From NCBI GenBank assembly GCA_041987545.1, contig JBHIWH010000010.1:1-64000 (forward strand): a DNA stretch of 64,000 nt, in the 5' to 3' direction. Every line of letters begins with the position of its first letter. Within the stretch, counting starts at the first letter, position 1. This stretch comes from JAJRXR01 sp041987545. GTDB lineage: Bacteria; Planctomycetota; Phycisphaerae; Phycisphaerales; UBA1924. The notes beneath the pieces were generated by a model, which was given only the letters and a program-made list of their open reading frames with translations, searched no databases and was not told the origin of the DNA. The position numbers and the translations under genes are program-made. Below are positions 8,914-17,600 of this stretch, piece after piece.

Positions 8914-10389
8914 ATGGCGAAGGACGGGGCGGGAAAGAGCAAGAAGGGCGGGCAGGAGGAGCACGCCGAGCCCTCGGCCGAGTGGGCCCGCCTCCACCTC
9001 TGGCAGGTCCAGTACGTCCGCGACGTCCTGATGGTCCTGGGCGTGATCGCCCTGTTCTGGCTCGGCCAGAAGCTGAGCATCGTCACCGTCCCCGTTCTGC
9101 TCGCGATCCTGTTCGCGTACCTCTTCGAGCCGGTCATCCAGTTCCTGATGAGCCGGACCAGGCTCAAGCGCCAGGGCGCGGTCACCGCCATCCTCGTCAC
9201 GATCGTCCTCGGCGTCGTCGTGCCCGGGGCGCTGGCGCTGAGCTACGGCGTCATCCAGGGCGCCGCCCTGATCCGGACCGTCGGCGCCAACACCATCGCC
9301 TTGAACGAGTCGGTACAGGCCGTGCGGAACGTCCGCGGCCTCGAGCGCGAGCTGGAGAACGCCCAGGCCGGCCTCGAGCCGCCACCGGACGAGACGCCGG
9401 CCGAGCAGGCGGAGGGCGAGCAGGCGACCGAGGAGAGCGCTCCCGAGTCATCCGACGCGACCGACACCCCGTCCGGCCCGAGGTCGGTCGAGAACATCGA
9501 GGAGGATCTGGCCAAGGCACGGACCGCCGAGGAGCAGGCGGTCCAGGATCTCGAGGACGTCGCCGGCCCCGCGTGGGTCGATCTGCACGAGTGGCTCATC
9601 GGCGCCAACGAGCGCGAGGACCTGACGGTCGCGCTCGACTACGTGGGCGACTACCTCGAGGCCGAGGCGGGACGGGTCGCCCAGGCCGCCGCGGGCGTCA
9701 GCGCCAACGCCGTCGGCGTCGCGGTCGCCTTCCTCTCCAAGGCCTTCGGCGTCCTGTTCATGCTCTTCCTCACCGCCTTCTTCTTCTACTTCTTCGCCAC
9801 CGGCTGGGTCGAGTTCAAGGGCTTCACGCAGAAGCTCCTGCCCGAGAAGAACCGCGACCGCGTCGTGGACCTGGCGGTCAAGTTCGACCGCGTCATCGCC
9901 GCCTTCATCCGCGGGCGCCTGACGATCGCCTTCATCCAGGCGATCGTCTTCACGATCGGGTACTGGATCATCGGCGTGCCCGCGGCGTTCATCCTCGGGC
10001 CCATCGTCGCCGTCCTCTCGATCGTGCCCTACCTCGCCCTCGTCGGCGTGCCCGTCGCGATCCTGCTGCTCTGGCTCGAGAACCACACGGGCCTGCGGGG
10101 CAACGTCCTGTATGTCATCGCCGCCCCGACTGTCTTCTACTTCGTCGCGCAGGCCCTGGACGACTACGTCTGGACACCCATGATCCAGGGCAAGGAGACC
10201 GGGATGTCCACCCCCGCGATCCTCTTCGCCTCCCTGGCCGGCGGCGTGCTCTTCGGGGTCTTCGGGCTGCTGATCGCCATCCCGATCGCGGCCTGCCTCA
10301 AGATCCTGATCCAGGAGATCTTCTGGCCCCGCTTCCGGGCCTGGGCCGAGGGCGAGGCCCAGGACTTCCTGCCCATCGAGCGGGAGTGA
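8914..10389 (+). CDS. AI-2E family transporter (permease)
   Basis: 491 aa multi-pass inner-membrane protein of the AI-2E/YdiK permease family, whose members are proposed exporters of small molecules. N-terminal helices at about 37-75 and 88-118, then several helices in 245-470 with the typical FFYFFATGWVEFKGF, FIRGRLTIAFIQAIVFTIGY and IVPYLALVGVP segments and the C-terminal GVLFGVFGLLIAIPIAACLK. Unusual is an acidic, low-complexity, coiled-coil-like insert at about residues 145-215 in the large extramembrane loop. ATG 8914 follows TACGCT (8900-8905) by 8 nt; the upstream in-frame extension to 8896 is rejected. Substrate unknown. Confidence 0.85.
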   Translation: MAKDGAGKSKKGGQEEHAEPSAEWARLHLWQVQYVRDVLMVLGVIALFWLGQKLSIVTVPVLLAILFAYLFEPVIQFLMSRTRLKRQGAVTAILVTIVLGVVVPGALALSYGVIQGAALIRTVGANTIALNESVQAVRNVRGLERELENAQAGLEPPPDETPAEQAEGEQATEESAPESSDATDTPSGPRSVENIEEDLAKARTAEEQAVQDLEDVAGPAWVDLHEWLIGANEREDLTVALDYVGDYLEAEAGRVAQAAAGVSANAVGVAVAFLSKAFGVLFMLFLTAFFFYFFATGWVEFKGFTQKLLPEKNRDRVVDLAVKFDRVIAAFIRGRLTIAFIQAIVFTIGYWIIGVPAAFILGPIVAVLSIVPYLALVGVPVAILLLWLENHTGLRGNVLYVIAAPTVFYFVAQALDDYVWTPMIQGKETGMSTPAILFASLAGGVLFGVFGLLIAIPIAACLKILIQEIFWPRFRAWAEGEAQDFLPIERE

Positions 10390-10493
10390 GCCGGGGAGGC
10401 CGGGCGGGGACGGACTGGTTGGCGCCGGGCGGGCCCGGGGTGGGTCACCGGGCCGGCTTGCGGGGCGCCCGCGTTTCCGCGATGATCCCGCCC

Positions 10494-10898
10494 ATGACTG
10501 AATCCAAGGAAGACACGGGCGCCAAGCCCGCCGAGAGCACGCCGGGATCGGGCGCCGACGCCCCCCTGGACATGAACCTGGTGAAGTTCCCCTTCCTGAT
10601 CTCGGGGATCATGAACGCGATCGCCGGGCTCTCATGGATCTTGCTCAGCATCATCCTGATCTTCATGTTCGTGGGTTGCCTGACGCTGCCGCTGGCCATC
10701 GGCATGGGCGTGCTCGCGGTCTTCGAGATCCTGGTCTTCGTCCACCTGCACCAGGAGAAGAAGCCCCGCCCGACCAAGAAGAAGCTCAAGATCCTCGCCA
10801 TCTGCGAGATCGCGACGATCCTTCTGTTCAACATCCCCAGCGTCGCCTGCGGCGTCTGGACGCTCCTGCAGCTCGAGAAGTACGACGAGAACGGCTGA
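10494..10898 (+). CDS. Small membrane protein, tandem paralog 1
   Basis: 134 aa with a Pro/Gly/Asp-rich cytoplasmic N terminus and three to four membrane segments: FLISGIMNAIAGLSWILLSI, FMFVGCLTLPLAIGMGVLAV and ICEIATILLFNIPSVACGVW. It shares FLISGIMN, LAVFEILVFVHL and ILAICEIATILL with the following gene, showing a tandem duplication. Its function is not recognised. ATG 10494 begins just before the conserved part; an ATG at 10482 would add four residues. Confidence 0.75.
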   Translation: MTESKEDTGAKPAESTPGSGADAPLDMNLVKFPFLISGIMNAIAGLSWILLSIILIFMFVGCLTLPLAIGMGVLAVFEILVFVHLHQEKKPRPTKKKLKILAICEIATILLFNIPSVACGVWTLLQLEKYDENG

Positions 10899-10965
10899 TC
10901 ACGCGCCGAGCCGCGGGCCCGGTCCCGGGTCGCGGCGCTGAACTGAGCGAAAGATCCCCCGACGC

Positions 10966-11331
10966 ATGACCGACACGCCCGACACGCCGCCCCCCGCCCC
11001 CGCCCCCGCGAGCACGCCCGGGGCGCCCATGATCATCCGCATCCCGATCCTCATCTCGGGGATCCTCAACGTCATGACCGGGCTGGCCCACCTGACATGG
11101 TGCATCGGCGTGATCTTCACCGTCCCGCTCGTCGTCCTCGCGGTCTTCGAGTTCATCTACTTCTCGAAGCTCGGCCAGGCCGACTTCTCCGCCCACAAGT
11201 CCAAGGTCAAGCTCATCTCGATCCTCGAGATCTGCACGATCCTGGTTGGCAACGTGGGCTCGCTGGTCTGCGGCATCATCGTCCTGGTGAGCATCAAGGA
11301 GATCCCGGACCCGCCCTCGGGCGCCGCCTGA
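10966..11331 (+). CDS. Small membrane protein, tandem paralog 2
   Basis: 121 aa, paralog of the preceding gene. It has a Pro-rich N terminus, then ILISGILNVMTGLAHLTWCI, VIFTVPLVVLAVFEFIYFS and ISILEICTILVGNVGSLVCG as membrane segments. A short basic loop (AHKSKVKLI) sits where the first paralog has PRPTKKKLKI. Both have the same topology and spacing, so the pair probably forms or modulates one membrane complex (inference). A strong intrinsic terminator follows, marking the end of the transcription unit. Confidence 0.75.
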   Translation: MTDTPDTPPPAPAPASTPGAPMIIRIPILISGILNVMTGLAHLTWCIGVIFTVPLVVLAVFEFIYFSKLGQADFSAHKSKVKLISILEICTILVGNVGSLVCGIIVLVSIKEIPDPPSGAA

Positions 11332-11355
11332 GGACCCGGGCCCTGCCAACGAACA

Positions 11356-11390
11356 CAGCCGCGGGACGAGCGCCCGCGGCTGTTTCTTTG
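11356..11390 (+). terminator. Intrinsic terminator
   Basis: A perfect 10-bp stem CAGCCGCGGG (11356-11365) / CCCGCGGCTG (11373-11382) with a 7-nt loop, followed by TTTCTTTG. It lies 24 nt after the second membrane paralog. Confidence 0.85.
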
Positions 11391-11431
11391 TGTCCGGTTG
11401 TCGTGCCCTGACAGGGCGTCGCTGACGCGGC

Positions 11432-12031
11432 TCAGTCGCCCGTCGGCACGTCCGCCCGCACCTCGGCCGTCATCTCCGCCGGGATCGGTCGCTCGGGCGA
11501 CTCCGTGTCCCAGCAGATCAGCAGCACCTTCCACTCGCTCTCCGGGTCGGCCGGGTCGCGGACGAGCTGGAAGCTGTTCACGCCCCGGGCCACCGCCTCG
11601 CCGCCCGGCTCGGTCAGCGTCTCGTACGCGCTCATCACGTGCGCCATCCGCCCGAAGACCTGCACCTTGTTCCAGGTCGAGCGCTCGTAGAACGCGTTGG
11701 ACGCCATGTGCGCCCCCGCCCGCTCCACGTACTCGTCGGGCGTCCACGTGATCCGCCGGGGCGGGATCGCCTCCTGCTCGCCCTGGGCCGGGCGCCCCTG
11801 CGTGAAGAACGTCAGTTTCCCGTCCTCGGCGAAGCAGGCCCGAAACTCGTCCCAGTCCCGCTGCTGCCCGGCCGGGCCCGAGATGACGGCGTACATCTGC
11901 TCGACCGCGGCCAGGGCCGACGCCCGGTCATTCGCGGCCTCGCGGGCCTCGTACGTCAGGTAGCCGGCGCCGCCGGCGAACACCCCCGTGCACACCACCG
12001 CCACACCGACCAACGCGCCTCGTCTGCTCAT
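11432..12031 (-). CDS. Membrane-anchored SnoaL/NTF2-like protein
   Basis: 199 aa. One N-terminal membrane segment (GALVGVAVVCTGVFAGGAGYL) is followed by a single NTF2/SnoaL-like domain: helix ALAAVEQMYAVISGPAGQQRD, then WDEFRACFAEDGKLTFF, TPDEYVERAGAH and the strands VFGRMAHVMSAYETL and VNSFQLVRDP...WKVLLICWDTE. The fold is used both by small enzymes and by binding proteins; no catalytic pair can be assigned. The domain is probably outside the membrane. A GGGAGG ribosome binding site precedes the ATG. Confidence 0.7.
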   Translation of the reverse strand: MSRRGALVGVAVVCTGVFAGGAGYLTYEAREAANDRASALAAVEQMYAVISGPAGQQRDWDEFRACFAEDGKLTFFTQGRPAQGEQEAIPPRRITWTPDEYVERAGAHMASNAFYERSTWNKVQVFGRMAHVMSAYETLTEPGGEAVARGVNSFQLVRDPADPESEWKVLLICWDTESPERPIPAEMTAEVRADVPTGD

Positions 12032-12121
12032 CGCGGGCCCTCCCTTCGGGTCGTGATTCGGGGATGCTACCGGCGTGGGCCCGGGTCCGCTGCACTGGGC
12101 CGAGGGCTCGGCGCCGGCGGA

Positions 12122-13645
12122 TCACCGCCGCTTCTTGGGTTTCCGCTTCTTGACGCCGCGGCTCTTGGCCTTGGTCGAGCCACGCCCACCCAGCCCCAGA
12201 CCGCCCATCCCCCCGATCATGTCCCCCATCCCGCCCCCGGCAAGCTGCTTGGCCGCCGCCATCTTCGAGCTCGTGCTCATCGATGCCATCTGCTTGGTCA
12301 TCTTGCTGATCACGTCGAACTGCTTGACCAGCTGGGCCACCTGCTGGGGCTCGCCCCCCGAGCCCTTGGCGATCCGCCGCCGGCGCGACGTGTTGATCTT
12401 CTTCGGGCTCTTCCGCTCCTCGGGCGTCATGGACTGGACCAGCGCCTCGGTCCGGTCGAGCTGCTTCTCGTCGATGTCCACGTCCTTGAGCATCGACCCC
12501 ACGCCGGGCAGCAGGCCCATGACCTGCTTCATGGGCCCCATCCGCCGCAGCGAGCGGAGCTGCTTGAGGAAGTCGTCCATCGTCATCTCGCCCTTGGCCA
12601 TCTTGGCCTCGAGCGCCTTGGCCTCTTCCTCGCTGACCTCCTGCTGCGCCTTCTCCACGAGCGACACGACGTCGCCCATGCCCAGGATCCGCCCCGCCAT
12701 CCGGTGCGGGTTGAAGACCTCCAGCGCGTCCATCTTCTCGCCCACGCCGATGAAGCGGACGGGCGCGCCCGTGACCGCCTTCACGCTGATCGCCGCCCCG
12801 CCCCGGGTGTCCGAGTCGAGCTTGGTCATGATCACGCCGTCGACTTCCAACCGCTCGTGGAACGACTTGGCGGAGTTGACCGCGTCTTGGCCCGTCATCG
12901 AGTCCACGACCAGGAAGATGTGGTGGGGCGAAAGGTTCTTGTTGACCTGCTGCAGCTCGCCCATCAGCTCGTCGTTGACGTGCAGACGCCCGGCCGTGTC
13001 CAGGATCAGCACGTCCACGCCCTTCTCGCGGGCGGCCCTGAGGGCGTTACGGCAGACCTGCACCGCGACGCCGACGGCCTTGCCGTACTCGTCGCACTTG
13101 TCCGGCTCGCCGTAGAAATGGATCTGCGCCCCGCCGGACACGGTCTCGTTGGCTGTCCTCGCGACGGTCTCGAGCTGCTCGACGGCCGCCGGCCGCTGCA
13201 GGTCCGCCGCGGCCAGCATGACCGACCGCCCGCGCTTCTTGAGGAACCCCGCCAGCTTGCCGCAGGTCGTCGTCTTCCCCGAGCCCTGGAGCCCGCACAT
13301 CATCACGACGGTCGGCCCGGGCGAGACCTTGAGGATCTCGCCCCCGCCCTCCATCGCCGCCTCGGGCCCGGCCGCCGGGTCGCCCCCGAGCAGCTCGACC
13401 AGCCGCGCGTGCACGATGCCGATCATCTCCTGGCCCGGCTTGAGGCTCTTGGTCACGTCCCGCCCGACGGCGTCGTCCATCACGTCCTGCGTGAACTTCT
13501 GGACGACGTCGTAGTTGACGTCCGCCTCGAGCAGGGCCGTGCGGACGTCCTCCATCGCCTCGCGGACGTTGGCCTCGGAGATCGAGCCGCGCCCGGAGAG
13601 CTTGCGCATCATGCCGTTGAAGCCGTCGGAGAGTCTGTCGAACAT
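12122..13645 (-). CDS. ffh: Signal recognition particle protein Ffh (SRP54)
   Basis: GTPase that binds 4.5S RNA and signal sequences and delivers ribosomes to FtsY. 507 aa. The N domain (1-~90) contains ALLEADVNYDVVQKF. The G domain has the P-loop GLQGSGKTTTCGKLA, the I-box AAADLQRPAAVEQL, DTAGRLHVNDELM and TKLDSDTRGGAAIS. The linker is FIGVGEKMDALEVFNPHRMA. The M domain carries GPMKQVMGLLPG, SMTPEERKSP and the RNA-binding RRRRIAKGSG, and the protein ends in a Met/Gly-rich and strongly basic tail. The start at 13645 matches the usual MFDRLSDGF opening. No 4.5S RNA is visible nearby. Confidence 0.97.
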   Translation of the reverse strand: MFDRLSDGFNGMMRKLSGRGSISEANVREAMEDVRTALLEADVNYDVVQKFTQDVMDDAVGRDVTKSLKPGQEMIGIVHARLVELLGGDPAAGPEAAMEGGGEILKVSPGPTVVMMCGLQGSGKTTTCGKLAGFLKKRGRSVMLAAADLQRPAAVEQLETVARTANETVSGGAQIHFYGEPDKCDEYGKAVGVAVQVCRNALRAAREKGVDVLILDTAGRLHVNDELMGELQQVNKNLSPHHIFLVVDSMTGQDAVNSAKSFHERLEVDGVIMTKLDSDTRGGAAISVKAVTGAPVRFIGVGEKMDALEVFNPHRMAGRILGMGDVVSLVEKAQQEVSEEEAKALEAKMAKGEMTMDDFLKQLRSLRRMGPMKQVMGLLPGVGSMLKDVDIDEKQLDRTEALVQSMTPEERKSPKKINTSRRRRIAKGSGGEPQQVAQLVKQFDVISKMTKQMASMSTSSKMAAAKQLAGGGMGDMIGGMGGLGLGGRGSTKAKSRGVKKRKPKKRR

Positions 13646-13765
13646 GCGATCGCCCGGGCGTGCGAGGGAGAGCCCCCGCGCCCGCTCCTGTTCAAGCTGT
13701 CAGAGCCGTGACCGCGGCAGTGGGGGGAGTCTAGGACTCCGCCGAGCCGCAACTACACTCACGAC

Positions 13766-14224
13766 ATGCGAGGTTCGCCCCCGAGCCCTGGCCAGACGGA
13801 CACGCGGCCGACGTGGCTCGTCCGGGTCCGGTCGGCGGACCTCGAAGGCGACCGGGAGTGGCGCGACCTCCGCGTCGCCGCGACCTCCCCGGCCCAGGCC
13901 GAGGCCATCCTCCGACGCCGCGGCCTGGACGTCGATCCCGCGACCATCCGCTCGACCGCCGACGCCCCGGACCCGGCCCGCCCGGCGCCGCTGGGCGTGC
14001 TCCGGTGCCTCCGGTGCGGCTACGTCCTCGACGGGCTCAGGGTCTCGAACTCTGTGGTGGATTGTCCCGAGTGCGGCCGCGCCCAGGTCGTCGTCGCGTG
14101 GACAAACGAGCCCAAGCCGGCGCCGCAAGACGGGATCGTCCACGCGCTGGCCATCATCGGGGGAATCGCCGTCGGGATCGTCGGACTGATCGCCGGACTC
14201 CTGATCCTGGCCACATTCATATAG
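13766..14224 (+). CDS. Zinc-ribbon membrane protein, tandem paralog 1
   Basis: 152 aa. The N-terminal half (WLVRVRSADLEGDREWRDL...QAEAILRRRGLDV) is a small alpha/beta module. A zinc ribbon follows, with CLRCGYVLDGL and CPECGRAQ. One membrane helix closes the protein (ALAIIGGIAVGIVGLIAGLL). The module plus C-x-x-CGYxLxGL...CPECG ribbon recurs in the next gene. Zinc ribbons of this pattern are frequent in planctomycetes (recall); the role is unknown. ATG 13766 follows TACACT (13754-13759) by 6 nt, probably leaderless. Confidence 0.7.
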   Translation: MRGSPPSPGQTDTRPTWLVRVRSADLEGDREWRDLRVAATSPAQAEAILRRRGLDVDPATIRSTADAPDPARPAPLGVLRCLRCGYVLDGLRVSNSVVDCPECGRAQVVVAWTNEPKPAPQDGIVHALAIIGGIAVGIVGLIAGLLILATFI

Positions 14225-14237
14225 CGGGAAACCCGGA

Positions 14238-14525
14238 GTGCCCACCCGCCTCTACTCGGTGATCTGCCACGACCTCGCCCGCGAGGAGTTCTACCGCCTG
14301 GTCGTCGAGGCGCCCGACGCCGAGGAGGCCGCCCGCGTCACCCGCGAGCGGGGTCACCTGGTCGAGAAGGTCATGCCCGCCAAGCGTCCGCTGCCGACCG
14401 ACTCAGTCGTCCGCCGACTCATCGGCCGCTGCCCGAGCTGCGGCTACAACCTCGATGGTCTCAAGGCCGAGAACGACATGGTCACCTGCCCGGAGTGCGG
14501 CCAGCGCTCGCGGCTGGTGTTCTAG
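14238..14525 (+). CDS. Zinc-ribbon protein, tandem paralog 2
   Basis: 95 aa, GTG start with GGGAAACCCGGA upstream. The N-terminal module YSVICHDLAREEFYRLVVEA...EEAARVTRERGHLVEKVM aligns with that of the preceding gene, and the ribbon is CPSCGYNLDGL...CPECGQRS. It lacks the membrane helix of the first paralog. It begins 13 nt after the first paralog stops, so the pair is probably co-transcribed. Function unknown. Confidence 0.7.
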   Translation: MPTRLYSVICHDLAREEFYRLVVEAPDAEEAARVTRERGHLVEKVMPAKRPLPTDSVVRRLIGRCPSCGYNLDGLKAENDMVTCPECGQRSRLVF

Positions 14526-14534
14526 CGTCGGCGC

Positions 14535-15422
14535 TCACTCCGTCGCCTCCCGGTCGTACCCGATCCCGTTGAACATGGAGTTGTCCCCCGTGTCCGGCTC
14601 GACGTACCCCGTGGACTGGTCCACCACCCGGTAGCCCAGCTCCGCCAGCCCCGACGCCTCGGCGTGCCCGTCCAGCCAGCTCACGATCGCCCGGCCGTTG
14701 TGCCGCAGCTCCGGGACCACCTGCCCCGATGAGTGCCCCCACTCGATCGCCCCGTTGTGGGCCGTGTCCAGACGCGGCGGGTCCAGCGTGTACGCGTGCT
14801 CCCGGAACCCCTCGCTCGTCCGCAGCACCTGGCTCCCGCCCGAGTCGGCGAACGCGACCGTCCGGTACGGCTGCAGGATCTGATGCCCGCCGACCGGGTA
14901 GTTGCTGTACCCCCCGTCGGCGCCGGTCCTCGGGTTGCCCAGGTACTGGTAGTTGTACCCGTACGACCCGCACCGCAGCACCTGGATGTTCCCGGTCTGC
15001 TTGGCCCGCATGTCCTCGAAGCGCTGCGTCGGGTCGAGGAAGATCTCGTTGTCCAGCCGCGGGAAGTCGTTGGTGGTCAGGAAGTCGTTCAGCTCGTCGG
15101 CGCCCTGGGGCACGATCGGGCGGCCCACGTAGTCGCCGATGATGAAGTGCCACCGGGCCTTGGGTCGCCCGGTCGCGGCGTGCACGCCCTCGGGCATCTT
15201 GTGGGGCATGTACACACCGTGGTCGTCGCCGTACAGCTGCAGCGCCAGCCCGATCTGGCGGTGGTTGGACATGTTCTTGGACTTCCGCCCCGCCGCCATC
15301 GCCGATCCCAGCGCCGGCAGGACGATCCCGATCAGCAGCGCGATGATCGCGATGACCACCAGCAGCTCGATCAGCGTGAAGCCACGGCTCGTCCGTCCTT
15401 CGCTCGCGTTCCCGCACACCAT
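14535..15422 (-). CDS. Type II secretion/prepilin-like protein with H-X9-DG motif
   Basis: 295 aa. It has a type IV prepilin-like N terminus: a short basic leader, then GFTLIELLVVIAIIALLIGI, cleaved after the Gly and methylated on the Phe in this class. The rest is an extracytoplasmic domain ending with an H-x9-DG motif (HNGRAIVSWLDG), the hallmark of the very large planctomycete family of such pseudopilins. Location is the envelope; the individual role is unknown. ATG 15422 has a GAGGAG ribosome binding site and a TACGCT -10-like box upstream. It converges on the zinc-ribbon gene with a 9-nt gap. Confidence 0.88.
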   Translation of the reverse strand: MVCGNASEGRTSRGFTLIELLVVIAIIALLIGIVLPALGSAMAAGRKSKNMSNHRQIGLALQLYGDDHGVYMPHKMPEGVHAATGRPKARWHFIIGDYVGRPIVPQGADELNDFLTTNDFPRLDNEIFLDPTQRFEDMRAKQTGNIQVLRCGSYGYNYQYLGNPRTGADGGYSNYPVGGHQILQPYRTVAFADSGGSQVLRTSEGFREHAYTLDPPRLDTAHNGAIEWGHSSGQVVPELRHNGRAIVSWLDGHAEASGLAELGYRVVDQSTGYVEPDTGDNSMFNGIGYDREATE

Positions 15423-15499
15423 CGCGGACTCCTCGCAGACCCGTGGTGAAGCCGCGAGCGTACAGCACACGCCCCGCGGCCGATACCCCCGGCAGGGGG

Positions 15500-17299
15500 C
15501 TACTCCCGCCCCTTCGACCGCAGCCACTTGTGGAGCTTGGCCTTGGTCCACGTGTTCACGCACTGCTCGGGGGGCAGCCACCCCCGCCGCCCGGTGAGCA
15601 CGCCGTACCGCAGGTTGTCGAAGTCGCCCAGCTCGTGCACATCGCAGTCGATCGCGATCAGCGCACCGGCCTCGACCGCCGCCCGCACGTGCGTGTCCCG
15701 CAGGTCCAGCCGCATCCAATGGGCGTTGATCTCGAGGGCGACGCGGTGCTCGACCGCGGCCGCGATGATCTCGTCCATCGCCGGCTCCAGCCCCTTGCGC
15801 CGGTTGATCAGCCTGCCCGTCGGGTGCCCGAGCACGTGCACGTACGGGTTCTCGATCGCCGCCAGCAGCCTCGCCGTCGCCTTCTTCGGCTCCTGGCTCA
15901 GCGCCACATGCGGCGAGGCGACCACCACGTCCAGCCCCGCCAGGAAGTCGTCGTCGTAGTCCAGCCGCCCGTCGGCCAGGATGTCCACCTCGCACCCGCA
16001 CATGATCTCGATGCCCGCGGTCTCCTCCCGCAGCGCCTCGATCGTCTTCCGCTGCGCCCGCAGGCGCTTCTCGTCCAGCCCGCCCGCCTGGGCGCTGCTC
16101 TTCGAGTGGTCCGTGACGGCGATCGTGTGGAACTTCCGCCGCTTGGCCTCGCCGACCAGCTCCTCCAGGTCCAGCAAGCCGTCCGAGGCCGTCGTGTGCG
16201 CGTGCAGCTCGGCCCGGACGTCCCCGACCTCGACCAGCCCCGGCGTCTCGTCCAGGTCCAGCTCGCCCGCGTCCTCGCGGATCTCGGGCGGCGCCCACGC
16301 CAGGCCCAGGGCCTTGTAGATCGACTCCTCGGTCTTGGACGCCCTGGGCTTCACGCCCCGCGACTGGGGCGGGCCCTCACCCTCCTCGTCGGGAAACAAG
16401 CCGTACTCGTTGAGCGTCAGCCCCTTCTTGATCGCCCGCTCGCGCAGCCGCACGTTGTGGTCCTTGGAACCCGTGAAGTACATCAGCGCCGCGCCCCACG
16501 ACGACTCGGGCACGATTCGCAGATCGACCTGCACGCCCCCGCTCTGCTTCGCGTCGTCGCCCCAGCGGGCCGAGTCGGCGCCGCCCAGGTCCATCCGGCA
16601 CGAGGACTTGGTCTCCCCCTTGGCCAGGACCTTTGTCACGCCCTCCATCCCGACGAACGCCTCGCGGGCCGCGTCCGCGTTGCTCGTCGTGACCAGGATG
16701 TCGATGTCCCCGATCGTGTCCCGCCCGCGCCGCAGCGAGCCGGCGTACGCGACACGCTTCACGCCCTTGACCTTCTCCATCGCCGCGACGACCCGCTCGG
16801 CGATCGGCATCGCGATGCCCAGGTTCAGCCGCTCTCCGCTCGATGCGACGAACGCCAGGGACTCCTTGATGTTCTCGACCGTCTTCTTGCCCATTCGGGG
16901 CAGGTCCAGGATCGAGCCGTCCTCGATCGCCGCCCGCAGCCCGGCCTCATCGGTGATCCCCATCTGCTTCCACATCAGCGCGACGGTCTTGGGCCCCAGC
17001 CCGGGCACGTCCATGAGCGTCAGCAGCCCTGCGGGGATCTCCTTCTTGAGATCCTCGTGCTCGCCGATCTTGCCCGTGCGTTTGAACTCGCCGATCTTCT
17101 CGGCGGTCCCCTTGCCGATCCCCTCGATCGCCGTCAACGCCTTCGCGTCCTCGGCGATCGGCTCCAGGTCCGACGTCATGTCCCCGATCACGCGCGCCGC
17201 CTTCGCGTTCGCGTTGACCCGGAACGGGTTGGCGCCCGTCAGCTCGAGCATCTTGGCGATCTGCTCGAACCGGACCGCAAGCTCCTTGTTGAACCCCAT
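15500..17299 (-). CDS. polX: PolX-type DNA polymerase / 3'-5' exonuclease
   Basis: Family X repair polymerase fused to a PHP nuclease, 599 aa. Order: helix-hairpin-helix domain near the N terminus (AIEGIGKGTAEKIGEF, LMDVPGLGPKTV); palm with the metal-binding GDIDILVTT and a third Asp in GVQVDLRIVPESS; C-terminal PHP domain starting about residue 340 with ELHAHTTASDG, VTDHSKSSAQAGGL, CGCEVDILADG, HPTGRLINRR and DCDVHELGDF. All catalytic positions look intact. It acts in gap-filling base excision repair. TACGAT at 17310-17305 lies 5 nt before the ATG, so the mRNA is probably leaderless. Confidence 0.95.
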   Translation of the reverse strand: MGFNKELAVRFEQIAKMLELTGANPFRVNANAKAARVIGDMTSDLEPIAEDAKALTAIEGIGKGTAEKIGEFKRTGKIGEHEDLKKEIPAGLLTLMDVPGLGPKTVALMWKQMGITDEAGLRAAIEDGSILDLPRMGKKTVENIKESLAFVASSGERLNLGIAMPIAERVVAAMEKVKGVKRVAYAGSLRRGRDTIGDIDILVTTSNADAAREAFVGMEGVTKVLAKGETKSSCRMDLGGADSARWGDDAKQSGGVQVDLRIVPESSWGAALMYFTGSKDHNVRLRERAIKKGLTLNEYGLFPDEEGEGPPQSRGVKPRASKTEESIYKALGLAWAPPEIREDAGELDLDETPGLVEVGDVRAELHAHTTASDGLLDLEELVGEAKRRKFHTIAVTDHSKSSAQAGGLDEKRLRAQRKTIEALREETAGIEIMCGCEVDILADGRLDYDDDFLAGLDVVVASPHVALSQEPKKATARLLAAIENPYVHVLGHPTGRLINRRKGLEPAMDEIIAAAVEHRVALEINAHWMRLDLRDTHVRAAVEAGALIAIDCDVHELGDFDNLRYGVLTGRRGWLPPEQCVNTWTKAKLHKWLRSKGRE

Positions 17300-17342
17300 G
17301 CGCGATCGTAGTGGGGGCGGGCCGCCGCCCGCGCGGGGCGTC

Positions 17343-17600
17343 TTACCCCTCGTCGTCCCGCCCGAGCCCGGGCGACTCGCCGCCGAACTCCTCGACGATC
17401 TGGGCCTCCACAGCCTCGACGATCGACTCCCGCCGATCCTCGGGCACGAGCATCAGCGCCGCCACCCATCGACGGCTCAGCTCAGGGCTCCCCGACCGCA
17501 GCAGCTCCACCAGCATCCGCACGTGCTCGTTGGGCAACAGCGGATCGGACCCGGTCGGCCGCCCCGGCGGCGTGTGCATCGGCTCCCTTGGCTTCGACAT
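17343..17600 (-). CDS. Small helical protein overlapping the HTH gene
   Basis: 85 aa from ATG 17600. The N terminus is Pro-rich; the core is a helical segment HVRMLVELLRSGSPELSRRW and VAALMLVPEDRRESIVEAVE with an acidic tail. It is not recognised. Its ATG lies inside the 3' end of the upstream HTH regulator gene in another frame, overlapping it by 119 nt. GTG 17522 or ATG 17516 are alternative starts that would cut the overlap to about 35-41 nt. The order suggests the two are co-expressed and work together (inference). Confidence 0.6.
   Translation of the reverse strand: MSKPREPMHTPPGRPTGSDPLLPNEHVRMLVELLRSGSPELSRRWVAALMLVPEDRRESIVEAVEAQIVEEFGGESPGLGRDDEG

Noticed and set aside
11639..13711. 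690-aa plus-strand frame opposite ffh
   Set aside because: Arg/His/Leu-rich shadow of an unambiguous ffh gene.
13646..13765. 4.5S RNA next to ffh
   Set aside because: No conserved GGAA tetraloop hairpin typical of SRP RNA is visible in the gap.
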